From Halovenus amylolytica (GTDB lineage Archaea; Halobacteriota; Halobacteria; Halobacteriales; Haloarculaceae): 35,168 nt of DNA. Both the position numbers and the translations under genes were made by a program. Numbering within the stretch: the first letter of the stretch is position 1; the number at the start of each line of letters is the position of its first letter. Below are positions 24,940 to 31,671 of the stretch, piece after piece. The stretch spans positions 1-35,168 of the forward strand of contig SAYS01000030.1 of the NCBI GenBank assembly GCA_004015825.1. The letters run 5' to 3'. Under the pieces are notes generated by a model, which had not been told where the DNA came from, did no database searches, and saw only the letters and a program-made list of their open reading frames with translations.

Positions 24940-25689
24940 ATGACGGCAAACGATGATACGCGCGGCAGAAGTGATAACCCTGGTGCTGGGTTCGAACCCA
25001 CAGCCGAGGATCACACTGCCGCTCTGAACGCCGACGCACAGACTGTCCTTGAGTACCTCGACGAGCGTGGTGAGGTTACGTTCGAGCAGCTTCGCGGTCG
25101 AACACTGCTCCCGAAAACGTACCTCCAGACGATCCTTCGAGATCTCGAAGAAGATGGCTACATCAGAGTTAGCGCCGGGTACAGCACCGTTCAGATTGAG
25201 CGACGTGAAGCTGATGCTGACGGCCGTGACGCCATCCCTGACGGCGGAGTCGACCTTAGCGAAACCAGAGTCGATATGGCAGCCCGTGACATCTACCGAG
25301 CCACCTGTAACCGGCGGCGACGGCAGACGATCCGGATCTTAGCATTGTTGCGTAGGAACGACGATATCGAGATAGGTCGCTACGTCCCAGTTGATACGCT
25401 TGCGTGCGCGATCGTTGCAGCTCGTGACCAGATCGAACCTGGAGATGTAGACCCTGATGCCCGCAGGAGTGTGTACGTCACATTGGTGCAGACGCACCTG
25501 CCGCTGTTAGACAAACTTGGCCTTGTACGATACCACGATCGGCCACAGAAGGTCGAAGCGACGGACGACCTCCTGGAACTATCCGACCTGCTCACCAGCG
25601 TCGATCGACTCGCTACGCGGACCGAGGGGCGCGCTGACAGCGATCTATTCCGGGACGCCGACACGAGCGAGTGGCCGGGGGGACAATGA
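24940..25689 (+). CDS. Winged-helix regulator with a DUF7344-like domain
   Basis: 249 residues from the ATG at 24940; an in-frame ATG at 24877 would add 21 atypical residues. A MarR/Lrp-like winged helix lies at about 27-85 (AQTVLEYLDERGEVTFEQLR, TYLQTILRDLEEDGYIRV). The second half is the haloarchaeal DUF7344 pattern: NRRRRQTIRILALLRR, a VDTLACAIVAAR helix, RRSVYVTLVQTHLPLLDKLG and VRYHDRPQKVEAT. It probably binds DNA in the cytoplasm. It is the first gene of a five-gene run with overlapping ends, divergent from the integrase, and may control excision or copy of the element. Target and ligand are unknown. Confidence 0.8.
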   Translation: MTANDDTRGRSDNPGAGFEPTAEDHTAALNADAQTVLEYLDERGEVTFEQLRGRTLLPKTYLQTILRDLEEDGYIRVSAGYSTVQIERREADADGRDAIPDGGVDLSETRVDMAARDIYRATCNRRRRQTIRILALLRRNDDIEIGRYVPVDTLACAIVAARDQIEPGDVDPDARRSVYVTLVQTHLPLLDKLGLVRYHDRPQKVEATDDLLELSDLLTSVDRLATRTEGRADSDLFRDADTSEWPGGQ

Positions 25690-26141
25690 TGCTCGGTCAT
25701 CCGAAGTCGACCGCGCTCGAAACCGTCGGCTCAGACAAGTCGATGGAACTGCTCACACAACTGCACAACCGCCGACTTGGAGTCTCAGATGAGACGATTG
25801 CAGTCCCGCTCGACGAAGCTGCAGAGGCACTCGCCAAACACGAAAACTCGCATAATCAGGTTCCAGACGGGCAGATCGAGATTATCTCCGCAGTACTCGA
25901 AGAAAAGTGGCTACCACGGATGTGCGAACTCCGGATGATTGGGTATGATGCTACCGAGCAAACGATCACTGTGACGCCAGCGACGAGCCTGCAGTGGCTT
26001 GTGGTACGGCCGGACCGACCCGGTCGAGATGACGAGAAGGTCGCGTCAGCAGCCGCTTGGACTGCTGCCCGGATCGAAGAGTGGGATCCGAAATCACTCG
26101 CCACGATAAACAACGATAGTCAGGTTGCCAAGGATGAATAA
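25686..26141 (+). CDS. Small haloarchaeal protein related to DUF7344-type regulators
   Basis: 151 residues, starting in an ATGA overlap with the preceding stop (25686-25689), which I prefer to the in-frame start at 25671. It contains TVGSDKSMELLTQLHNRRLG near the start, a helix with VPLDEAAEALAKHEN, and EEKWLPRMCELRMIGYDATE, echoing the HLPLLDKLGLVRYD core of DUF7344 (winged-helix wing). The C-terminal 50 residues are acidic. It is probably a divergent member of the same family acting with its neighbours. Assignment is moderate. Confidence 0.7.
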   Translation: MMLGHPKSTALETVGSDKSMELLTQLHNRRLGVSDETIAVPLDEAAEALAKHENSHNQVPDGQIEIISAVLEEKWLPRMCELRMIGYDATEQTITVTPATSLQWLVVRPDRPGRDDEKVASAAAWTAARIEEWDPKSLATINNDSQVAKDE

Positions 26142-26559
26142 GAACGTCCAGTACAGCCAAAAGAAGGCCCTCAAACAGCGAAGGTGCGAGCTTCTGCTGT
26201 GCGGTGTCAGGGAGGTGGACTGTGACCTCTTCAAATTTGAAGTGCAGTCCGTCGCGTTCCCCGGTGGTCGAGTCGGTCTCGGCCCGGGAGAGACTACGCA
26301 CATCCACGAGGACTGGCTGAACTGGGGGAGGTGCTGTATTGATATCCTGCTGAACGATCCCTATAACCAAGGCTGCGAGAGCGATCTCTGTGACGCGTGT
26401 CGCCAGTCCGTCCATCGGCGCGTCAAGTACCACGACATGACGCTCGGCGAAGCACGGATGCAAACCGTCAAGATTGTACAATTGCCTGACGCTCTCCAGA
26501 AATCTGTACAGCTACTGACACCGAAAGGCGAGGGCTTCGCTCAGGGGGTTGATCTCTGA
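26134..26559 (+). CDS. Cys-rich small protein of unknown function in the winged-helix operon
   Basis: 141 residues from the ATG at 26134, overlapping the previous gene by eight bases. Cysteines include RRCELLLC near the start and a C-C...GC-E-SDLCDAC cluster at about residues 68-87, with His in HIHED and SVHRR, suggesting a structural zinc site. No family is recognised. The reverse strand has a longer competing frame, but the plus strand fits the overlaps of the operon on both sides (its stop shares bases with the next ATG at 26559). A zinc-binding regulatory partner is possible. Confidence 0.6.
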   Translation: MNKNVQYSQKKALKQRRCELLLCGVREVDCDLFKFEVQSVAFPGGRVGLGPGETTHIHEDWLNWGRCCIDILLNDPYNQGCESDLCDACRQSVHRRVKYHDMTLGEARMQTVKIVQLPDALQKSVQLLTPKGEGFAQGVDL

Positions 26560-26960
26560 TGCACGGATACACAGCAGCCGGGGAGAACTACCGTGTCATC
26601 CCGCTCGATCCGGATGACGCGTTCGAAGCGATCAGCAACGGCCGAAGACGGCAGGTGCTGCTCTCGCTCGACACATCCGATAGCCCAATCAGCGTCGGCG
26701 ACCTCGCCGTCGAAATCGCTGCAGTCGAGAACGGGATCGAACCCAGCGCGGTCACGAGCGAACAGCGTAGCCGCGTCTACATCGCCTTGACGCAGATGCA
26801 CTTGGATACACTCCACGAGATCAGCGCGGTGAAGTACGACTCTCGAAGCAAGCAGGTCGCTCCCACCGACGCGACCGCTGGCCTCGCAGAGGTCATCCGC
26901 CGCACTGAATCGTCCTGCTACTCACCGGAATCCGAGCGCGGAGGTGAGGTAGACGCATGA
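26559..26960 (+). CDS. DUF7344-type winged-helix protein
   Basis: 133 residues, nearly the whole being one DUF7344 domain: DDAFEAISNGRRRQVLLSL, ISVGDLAVEIAAVENGIEPS, TSEQRSRVYIALTQMHLDTL and SAVKYDSRSKQVAPTDA. This family is abundant in haloarchaea and thought to be regulatory. The start codon overlaps the previous stop (TGATG), and the end overlaps the next gene by ATGA. It contains no extra effector domain. A role in controlling the adjacent mobile-element genes is inferred from context only. Confidence 0.82.
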   Translation: MHGYTAAGENYRVIPLDPDDAFEAISNGRRRQVLLSLDTSDSPISVGDLAVEIAAVENGIEPSAVTSEQRSRVYIALTQMHLDTLHEISAVKYDSRSKQVAPTDATAGLAEVIRRTESSCYSPESERGGEVDA

Positions 26961-27412
26961 TCGAAGATCCGATGCCGATCGATCTCGCCCCCGAGGAACT
27001 CGCCGAACTCGTTACATCCGACACGCGTCGACGCCTTCTCAGGGGGGTGGAAGAGCTGATGATGATGGACCCAACCGAGCCGTACGAACCCCGCGTGACG
27101 CACCTCGTCATCGACATTGCTGCACTTGACGACGACATCAAGAATCACTTCGTCTCCGGGAAGCAAATCCAAGACGCTGCCGAGAGGCTCCGTGATGAGC
27201 ACCTTCCGGTGTTCGATCAGTACGGTATCGTCGAATACGACCGCGACGAGGATCGGATCTGGACGACGAAGAGCACGATGCTGTTCGCCGCTGCGATCGA
27301 CGAGATTGAAGCCGCCGTTGATACGGATGAGACGAGTGGGACGATCTCCGCTGACGACGCTGAAGAAGCCGCCAAGGCGTGGCTCTCGACCGCGACACGG
27401 GGCTCCAGCTGA
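26957..27412 (+). CDS. DUF7344-type winged-helix protein, last gene of the operon
   Basis: 151 residues: LAELVTSDTRRRLLRGVEEL, HLVIDIAALDDDIKNHF, AERLRDEHLPVFDQYGIVEY and DRDEDRIWTT reproduce the DUF7344 order of helix, helix, HLP helix and wing. The C-terminal 30 residues are acidic and disordered. It starts in an ATGA overlap (26957-26960) and ends just before a cluster of hairpins. It is diverged from the gene before it, so the pair is an old rather than recent duplication. Function unknown. Confidence 0.82.
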   Translation: MIEDPMPIDLAPEELAELVTSDTRRRLLRGVEELMMMDPTEPYEPRVTHLVIDIAALDDDIKNHFVSGKQIQDAAERLRDEHLPVFDQYGIVEYDRDEDRIWTTKSTMLFAAAIDEIEAAVDTDETSGTISADDAEEAAKAWLSTATRGSS

Positions 27413-27442
27413 AGGCGAGATTCCCCGGCGACGGGACAGTAC

Positions 27443-27500
27443 CTTCACGCTCACCCTGAAGAAAAGGCGTGAAAACGCCATGTCGCTGGCGAGAGCGACA
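27443..27500. terminator. Cluster of three hairpins between convergent genes
   Basis: CTTCA/TGAAG (27443-27461), GGCGT-GAAA-ACGCC with a GNRA-type tetraloop (27466-27479), and TGTCGCT-GGCGAG-AGCGACA (27481-27500). They separate the end of the DUF7344 operon from the convergent end of the homing-endonuclease gene, so a bidirectional terminator is the simplest reading. The sequence from about 27400 also resembles the 3' end and right end of haloarchaeal IS200/IS605 TnpB elements, so it may be a remnant of that type. Confidence 0.45.
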
Positions 27501-27522
27501 CAGGCATGGAGTTATCCCATCT

Positions 27523-28551
27523 TCACGGTGAATGAGACAACATACCCTCTGTGATCAGCGTTCCCTCCGTGGTTGACACGTGATACACCGTGTTCTCTTC
27601 TTTCGGCTCGATTGAGTTGATCGGGATTTGACCGCTAATTCGTCGATTTCCGACAAAGGCTAATCGCTTCCGGCTGACTTTGGGACGGGTTTCCAGCAGA
27701 TGTTCGAATGCTCTGCCCGTTTCTCTTCCTGGTGTGAGGCGGATTTTGTCGGAGTACTCCCCTTTCTCTCCCTCGTCGTGGCTCCAGTCGTATCCCAACA
27801 GATCGAGGTACTCACAGACCTGCTCGAATATCGGCCCTTCGTACTGACAGTACCCCAGCTCCTTCCCCTCCGGGTAGGTTCCATCAGTGTCCATCAATCC
27901 TGCCAAGAATCCGCGAGCGTAGTCCTCGTCGTTTGAAGGACGCTCTGACGTCAATCTGTCTCGAATGGTCTCGTCACAGGCACCGGGTGACACCGGCATC
28001 AACGCCGTCTCCGAGCTGTCGCTATACTGCCGTCGTTTTAGCGACAATTCGAACTCCGGGACTACGTGGTCGGCGTACTTGACGACAGTCCGTGCGACCT
28101 CCTCATCCACGGAACTGATGTACGAACCAGTGTTCCTAGGGTCTTCGACTCTGTCTTTCCATCCCGGGACGCTGCCATCGCCACAAAATGCACCTGTGAT
28201 GTATCCTTCCCGGTAGGCATCGTTCTCTTCGTATCCGTTTGGGGCGGCGAACCTATAGATTTCGTCGTCTACGTCAAGTTCCCCAACTTCGCGATACATC
28301 GACTTGTTCCACTTCTGAACGAGGAACTTGTGGCTGGTCGAGACGGAAACAGTAGCGTCGGACGTTATAATTTGGGTCGTTTCTGCCTTGCAGGCCTCAA
28401 CGTCGGTGATTTCTCCGACGCGGTACATTCGGTACCGGTGATCGCGTGGTGTTTTGTCGAAGGTGATGACTCGTTGCCCTGGTGTGAGCGTGCTCACCGG
28501 CTCCCAGGTCATGTCTGCGAGCAGGGCTCGTGTCTGTGCAGCAGTCGGCAT
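27523..28551 (-). CDS. Free-standing LAGLIDADG homing endonuclease with intein-like (Hint) halves
   Basis: 342 residues from the ATG at 28551, just after the preceding stop; the 40 upstream in-frame residues are poor. An intein-like N-terminal block (ALLADMTWEPVSTLTPGQRV) is followed by a block-B-like TSHKF near residue 75. LAGLIDADG motifs are EGYITGAFCGDGSV (about 108) and ARGFLAGLMDTDGTY (about 208), each with the catalytic Asp. The C-terminal block is VYHVSTTEGTLITEGMLSHS. The first Cys/Ser of an active intein and the terminal His-Asn are missing (it ends HSP), and no exteins are attached. It is best seen as an intein turned into a self-standing endonuclease, unable to splice but possibly able to cut DNA. 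It forms an operon with the small gene upstream. Confidence 0.8.
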   Translation of the reverse strand: MPTAAQTRALLADMTWEPVSTLTPGQRVITFDKTPRDHRYRMYRVGEITDVEACKAETTQIITSDATVSVSTSHKFLVQKWNKSMYREVGELDVDDEIYRFAAPNGYEENDAYREGYITGAFCGDGSVPGWKDRVEDPRNTGSYISSVDEEVARTVVKYADHVVPEFELSLKRRQYSDSSETALMPVSPGACDETIRDRLTSERPSNDEDYARGFLAGLMDTDGTYPEGKELGYCQYEGPIFEQVCEYLDLLGYDWSHDEGEKGEYSDKIRLTPGRETGRAFEHLLETRPKVSRKRLAFVGNRRISGQIPINSIEPKEENTVYHVSTTEGTLITEGMLSHSP

Positions 28552-28552
28552 A

Positions 28553-28804
28553 TTACTTATCACCCCCATGTAGTGTATCCAGGCATTCCTGGAGTTCTGA
28601 CGATGGGAATTGGACCTCTTGTCGGTCAGTGACTGCACCGAACGTTTCGATTGCGCAGTTGATCGCCCCATCTACGCCACTCTCTGTGGCGAAGAGCGTT
28701 TCGTAACACGATACACGGTCGTTGGCGGGAGTGTCTGGTCTGTCTTCAGGACCCTGAAAGACAGAGTTATCACTCGCAGTGCTGTGAGTATCTGGTGCTG
28801 TCAT
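28553..28804 (-). CDS. Small acidic protein of unknown function upstream of the homing endonuclease
   Basis: 83 residues, acidic, polar at the N terminus, then CYETLFATESGVDGAINCAI and VQFPSSELQECLDTLHGG, which suggest a small helical domain. No family is recognised. The stop lies one base from the endonuclease start, so they are probably co-transcribed. A CCGGTG-TTCACG-CACCGG dyad at 28822-28839 sits about 20-35 bases upstream of the start and may be an operator. Confidence 0.6.
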   Translation of the reverse strand: MTAPDTHSTASDNSVFQGPEDRPDTPANDRVSCYETLFATESGVDGAINCAIETFGAVTDRQEVQFPSSELQECLDTLHGGDK

Positions 28805-28998
28805 ATCTGGCGGTGTCGTCTCCGGTGTTCACGCACCGGGGGCGCTTTCAGCCGAATAAGCGTACTGCCTAGAGTCTAAAAGATATTTGTACTCTTAGTG
28901 AGTGAAGCCGAAGAGAAGGGTTACAAGCATTCTTCCTCGGGAATTCGTTGTGACGTTTAGGGTGATATTATTAGAATTATCCAGAGAACGGTCTCATA

Positions 28999-29187
28999 TC
29001 AGGAAGGTTCAGTCGCTCGCAGAAAGCGATTCTCGACGTCATACCAATCTTGAAACTCCGTGATGGGCTGGGCTTCACTACTCTTGTGGACGGATTCGTT
29101 GATCATTTCTTCGGTGAAGGTGGGTATTCTCTGGAGAATGATGCGGACCTCCCCCGGACGCTGATCTACGAGCACATCCAGCTCTAC
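28999..29187 (-). pseudogene. C-terminal fragment of an unrecognised haloarchaeal protein
   Basis: The minus strand reads EVRIILQRIPTFTEEMINES and ITEFQDWYDVENRFLRATEP before TGA at 28999. The composition is that of a real acidic haloarchaeal helical domain. Upstream of about 29187 the same frame becomes Arg/Ser-rich because it runs antisense to the pirin-like fragment on the other strand, so its 5' part is missing. Family unknown. Confidence 0.4.
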
Positions 29188-29189
29188 TT

Positions 29190-29450
29190 CACTTCGACGT
29201 CGACTTCTACGACTGCCGACTCGTCGCCGGCACCACGACCACGCTCCCGTCGCGACCAGGCTGGCATACCTACCTGTACGTATTCGACGGCGCCGTCGAG
29301 GTCGGTGAGGAGTCCGTCGGGTACACCGAAAGCGCACTCGTGACCGGCGACCGCGACGTGGCCATCACTGCAACCGAGGATACTACTATCGTCGCGTTCA
29401 CCATCAATCCCGACGCGCCGGTCACGCGCCAGGGCACCATCGGTCGCTGA
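29190..29450 (+). pseudogene. Pirin-like protein, C-terminal fragment
   Basis: About 85 codons ending at TGA 29448-29450: FYDCRLVAGTTTTLPSRPGW, TYLYVFDGAVEVGEESVGYT, ALVTGDRDVAITATEDTTIV and a short tail. This is the C-terminal cupin half of pirin-like proteins. There is no start codon or N-terminal cupin, and it abuts the opposite-strand fragment before it, so a rearrangement joined two truncated genes near 29190. Confidence 0.55.
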
Positions 29451-29651
29451 GAAACCGGGGTACCGACGGTGGTTGGTTTTTTATTCCTGAGAGGTGGTGA
29501 CTTCAGCGAAGTCCCTTCCTGTGGCTGCAGGGCATCTGAGGACCTCTTTCAGGAGCGAGTGCATGATCCTGTGCGGTTGCGCCGGATGGAGGCAGCATAG
29601 GAGACGTTCGCAACCGGATGGTCGACTCCCAACTGATACGGACTGAGCCCA

Positions 29652-29694
29652 ATTAACCAACATACCGTCCTGTACACCTCTTTCGTTGGTTAAT
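29652..29694. repeat. Inverted repeat ATTAACCAAC / GTTGGTTAAT
   Basis: Perfect 10-base arms at 29652-29661 and 29685-29694 with a 23-base spacer. The same core recurs as an inverted repeat at 30877-30917. Apart from this and a GACTTC-AGC-GAAGTC hairpin (29499-29513), the 269 bases between 29451 and 29719 contain nothing I can support. Confidence 0.65.
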
Positions 29695-29719
29695 CAGGCA
29701 ATCTCTTCCCCACCCGCTA

Positions 29720-30268
29720 TCATGGGAGTTCTTCTGTCACGTCGACGAGTCCCTCTTCGGTCTTCCAGTGATACAACCGCCCATCTCGGGCGAATAGCTC
29801 GAAGACGCCGTCCTGCATCCAGCCGAAGGGGTACTCCTCGTCCTCGTATTCCCGCTTGAGTACGTGACTCTTCGCGAAGTACTCGGTCGTGCCAACAAGC
29901 AGACCCTGCTCAACGAGGAAGTCGCTTGGCTCTTTCTCGGCGACACCGACGAGATACGTAACGATGTCAGCGATCAGGCAGAACTTCTGGATGCTGTTAT
30001 CCCACTCGCCACGGATGTCGACCATCCGGAAGGCGTAGGCGTCCTGCCGTCGGTTGAGCCGGTCGACCACGAGATTCAGCCGCCGGATCGGCTCTCGGTC
30101 GTAGTTCCCCAACACAAAGTACGACTGATCGTTCTCATAGACAGGCGTTAGCTCGCTCAGGGCGTGGAGGATTTCCTCGTTGTCCACCAGCGAGATCTCT
30201 TCATCATCGAGTTGGTCTTTCGCACTGGTGAGGACCTCCTCGGGGACGGGCGGCTCCTCGTCGGACAT
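29720..30268 (-). CDS. Conserved-looking haloarchaeal plasmid protein of unknown function
   Basis: 182 residues, strongly acidic, no signal peptide or membrane helix, so cytoplasmic. Visible features are an alpha/beta core (YFVLGNYDREPIRRLNLVVD, KFCLIADIVTYLVGVAEKEP) and a C-terminal domain ending with FGWMQDGVFELFARDGRLYH and W. I recognise no motif. It is transcribed away from the HTH gene at 30397, and the shared 128-base intergenic region carries four copies of an AGTAAA-YTACT-like motif, so that regulator probably controls it. The start ATG at 30268 is the only good one. Toxin, immunity or partition roles are all possible. Confidence 0.72.
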   Translation of the reverse strand: MSDEEPPVPEEVLTSAKDQLDDEEISLVDNEEILHALSELTPVYENDQSYFVLGNYDREPIRRLNLVVDRLNRRQDAYAFRMVDIRGEWDNSIQKFCLIADIVTYLVGVAEKEPSDFLVEQGLLVGTTEYFAKSHVLKREYEDEEYPFGWMQDGVFELFARDGRLYHWKTEEGLVDVTEELP

Positions 30269-30305
30269 ACACGAATTCTCTCACCGCCGTGAGATATGGT
30301 TTATG

Positions 30306-30369
30306 CAGTAAATTACTAGTTCAATCAAATGTAGTTTACTCAAAAGTGATTTACTCAGGAGTAAACTAC
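30306..30369. promoter_or_regulatory. Operator array in the divergent promoter
   Basis: Four related sites: AGTAAATTACT (30307-30317), GTAGTTTACTC (30331-30341), AGTGATTTACTC (30345-30356) and GAGTAAACTAC (30359-30369). The second and fourth are perfect inverted copies. They fill the space between the divergent genes at 30268 and 30397, as expected for a dimeric winged-helix autorepressor. Confidence 0.6.
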
Positions 30370-30396
30370 TTGGCGCCAGGACGTGTATTGTGTCGT

Positions 30397-30804
30397 ATGA
30401 GCACTGACCTGGGGACGGCTGCAGGGATGGAGTCCCGCGAACTCGTCCACTTCGTCACCCAACAGACGCGGTTCGCACTGATCAACAACATCCTCCAGCA
30501 CCCCGACCAGCTGCCCTCGATGTACGAACTCGAGGAACTCAACCCCAGCGTGAGCGACGCCACCGTCTACAAGCACATTCAGAAGCTCATCGACACTGGC
30601 ATTGTCAAGGAGGTCGCTTTGGACGACGACCAGCGCCGGCAGGGCTACCCATGGAAATTCTACAGTCTCACCGAAGAGGGTCGGGAGTTCTTGGAGACGC
30701 ACAATCTACTCGCCGCGGAGGAGACACTCCAGCAGATCTACGACACCATCTCCGACAAGCCCGAGAAGATGGTCAAGTACGAAAACGCCCCCCGCCCGGA
30801 CTGA
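30397..30804 (+). CDS. Winged-helix (PadR-like) transcription regulator
   Basis: 135 residues from the ATG at 30397, which precedes the conserved part; in-frame upstream codons would lie inside the operator array. A winged helix spans about 15-95: RFALINNILQHPDQLPSMYE, ATVYKHIQKLIDTGIVKEVA, and a wing with YPWKFYSLTEEGREFLE. The C-terminal helix (EETLQQIYDTI) should dimerise. It is a cytoplasmic DNA-binding protein. Its position next to four dyad-like sites suggests that it represses itself and the divergent gene, probably as a replication or maintenance control for the replicon. Confidence 0.82.
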   Translation: MSTDLGTAAGMESRELVHFVTQQTRFALINNILQHPDQLPSMYELEELNPSVSDATVYKHIQKLIDTGIVKEVALDDDQRRQGYPWKFYSLTEEGREFLETHNLLAAEETLQQIYDTISDKPEKMVKYENAPRPD

Positions 30805-30876
30805 GTCTAACGGCACGCTCTATTCCTGAGTTGTTTGCTATTTTCTCTCTTCAGCCCGTGACGAGACGATATCTGA

Positions 30877-30917
30877 TTAACCAACAAAACTATGCTACTG
30901 CATGCTTTGTTGGTTAA
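30877..30917. repeat. Inverted repeat TTAACCAACAAA / TTTGTTGGTTAA
   Basis: Perfect 12-base arms at 30877-30888 and 30906-30917 around 17 bases. The right arm ends 17 bases before the ATG at 30934, where the promoter should be, so it may be an operator. It shares its TTAACCAAC core with the repeat at 29652-29694. Confidence 0.65.
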
Positions 30918-30933
30918 CACGAGGCGACAGCTA

Positions 30934-31257
30934 ATGTCCTACGAGCCACCGACACCGCCAGCGGAACTCCCAACAGATATCGTCAATACACTCAACGGCT
31001 ACTCTCCGGACCAACTCCAACACGTTGCACGCTACGCCGAAGAGTTGGCAGAGCACAAAGCTCGTGAGGCCCGTCTCGAAGAGGAATCAGAAGAAGACGA
31101 GATTGACGAGCGGCCGGACGATCTTCCGGACAACGTCCCGTCGAAGGCCACGATCACCATCAAAGAGATCAACGACAACCGCTACTACTACTGGCAGTGG
31201 CGAGAAGGTGACAAAGTGAAGTCGAAGTACAAGGGTCCAGTCAATCCTGACGAGTAG
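30934..31257 (+). CDS. DUF6788-like small protein
   Basis: 107 residues from the ATG at 30934, the start giving MSYEPPTPPAELP. The middle is a charged helix (YAEELAEHKAREARLEEESE). The end, ITIKEINDNRYYYWQWREGD plus KVKSKYKGPV, is the short beta domain that I associate with DUF6788 proteins of archaeal plasmids and viruses. It may bind nucleic acid. It lies between the HTH gene and the origin repeats, with a palindromic site over its promoter, so it probably belongs to the plasmid maintenance module. The function is not known. Confidence 0.72.
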   Translation: MSYEPPTPPAELPTDIVNTLNGYSPDQLQHVARYAEELAEHKAREARLEEESEEDEIDERPDDLPDNVPSKATITIKEINDNRYYYWQWREGDKVKSKYKGPVNPDE

Positions 31258-31299
31258 GGGCATTCCAGAAAGAACACGTGGTTCGCTATCAGGTAGACA

Positions 31300-31530
31300 C
31301 CCCGTCTTCGAAGTGAAAAACCGCGTGTCATACAGCAAAAGTTGGAGGCTGTACTGATTTTCACATCGATGACGGGGGGATGTTCGACCCAGTATTTACA
31401 CTTCGATGACGGGGGGTCAGACGGGCGACTTGCACTTCAATGATGGGGAGGGGAACGACTGGTTCCAATCATAGACGTGCTGATTCACATGAGAGTCGAC
31501 GATTCTGTGTTGCACATCAATGACGGGGGA
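31300..31530. other. Replication origin, left side: five ORB-like repeats
   Basis: Copies of CACATCGATGACGGGGGG or close variants at 31358-31379, 31395-31416, 31431-31453 and 31510-31530, all on the plus strand with the G string toward orc1/cdc6, and one inverted degenerate copy at 31300-31319 (CCCCGTCTTCGAAGTGAAAA). Haloarchaeal origin recognition boxes have this form, a dyad-like TCGA core followed by a G run, and are bound by Orc1/Cdc6. They fill most of the gene-free 31258-31671. Confidence 0.85.
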
Positions 31531-31640
31531 GCCTTTGAGCAGATGTACTTCGGTGTCGGTCCCAACCAATGAGCCGTGAAACCCCTAAATTCAGGCTGTA
31601 TATCGGATACAGCGCGTGAATAAACATCGACAGTGGTTAA

Positions 31641-31650
31641 TCTTTTTAAT
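31641..31650 (+). promoter_or_regulatory. TATA box of orc1/cdc6
   Basis: TCTTTTTAAT is centred about 27 bases before the ATG at 31672, giving a leaderless transcript and supporting that start over an upstream in-frame GTG. Confidence 0.5.
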
Positions 31651-31671
31651 CCTCCGGCGTACAACAGGCAT

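Noticed and set aside
25966..26481. 171-codon minus ORF opposite the Cys-rich gene
   Set aside because: The plus-strand gene fits the chain of overlapping starts and stops; the minus frame has non-haloarchaeal composition.
31358..31530. CRISPR-like direct repeats upstream of orc1
   Set aside because: Only four irregularly spaced short repeats with the ORB core and G run, placed around an initiator gene.
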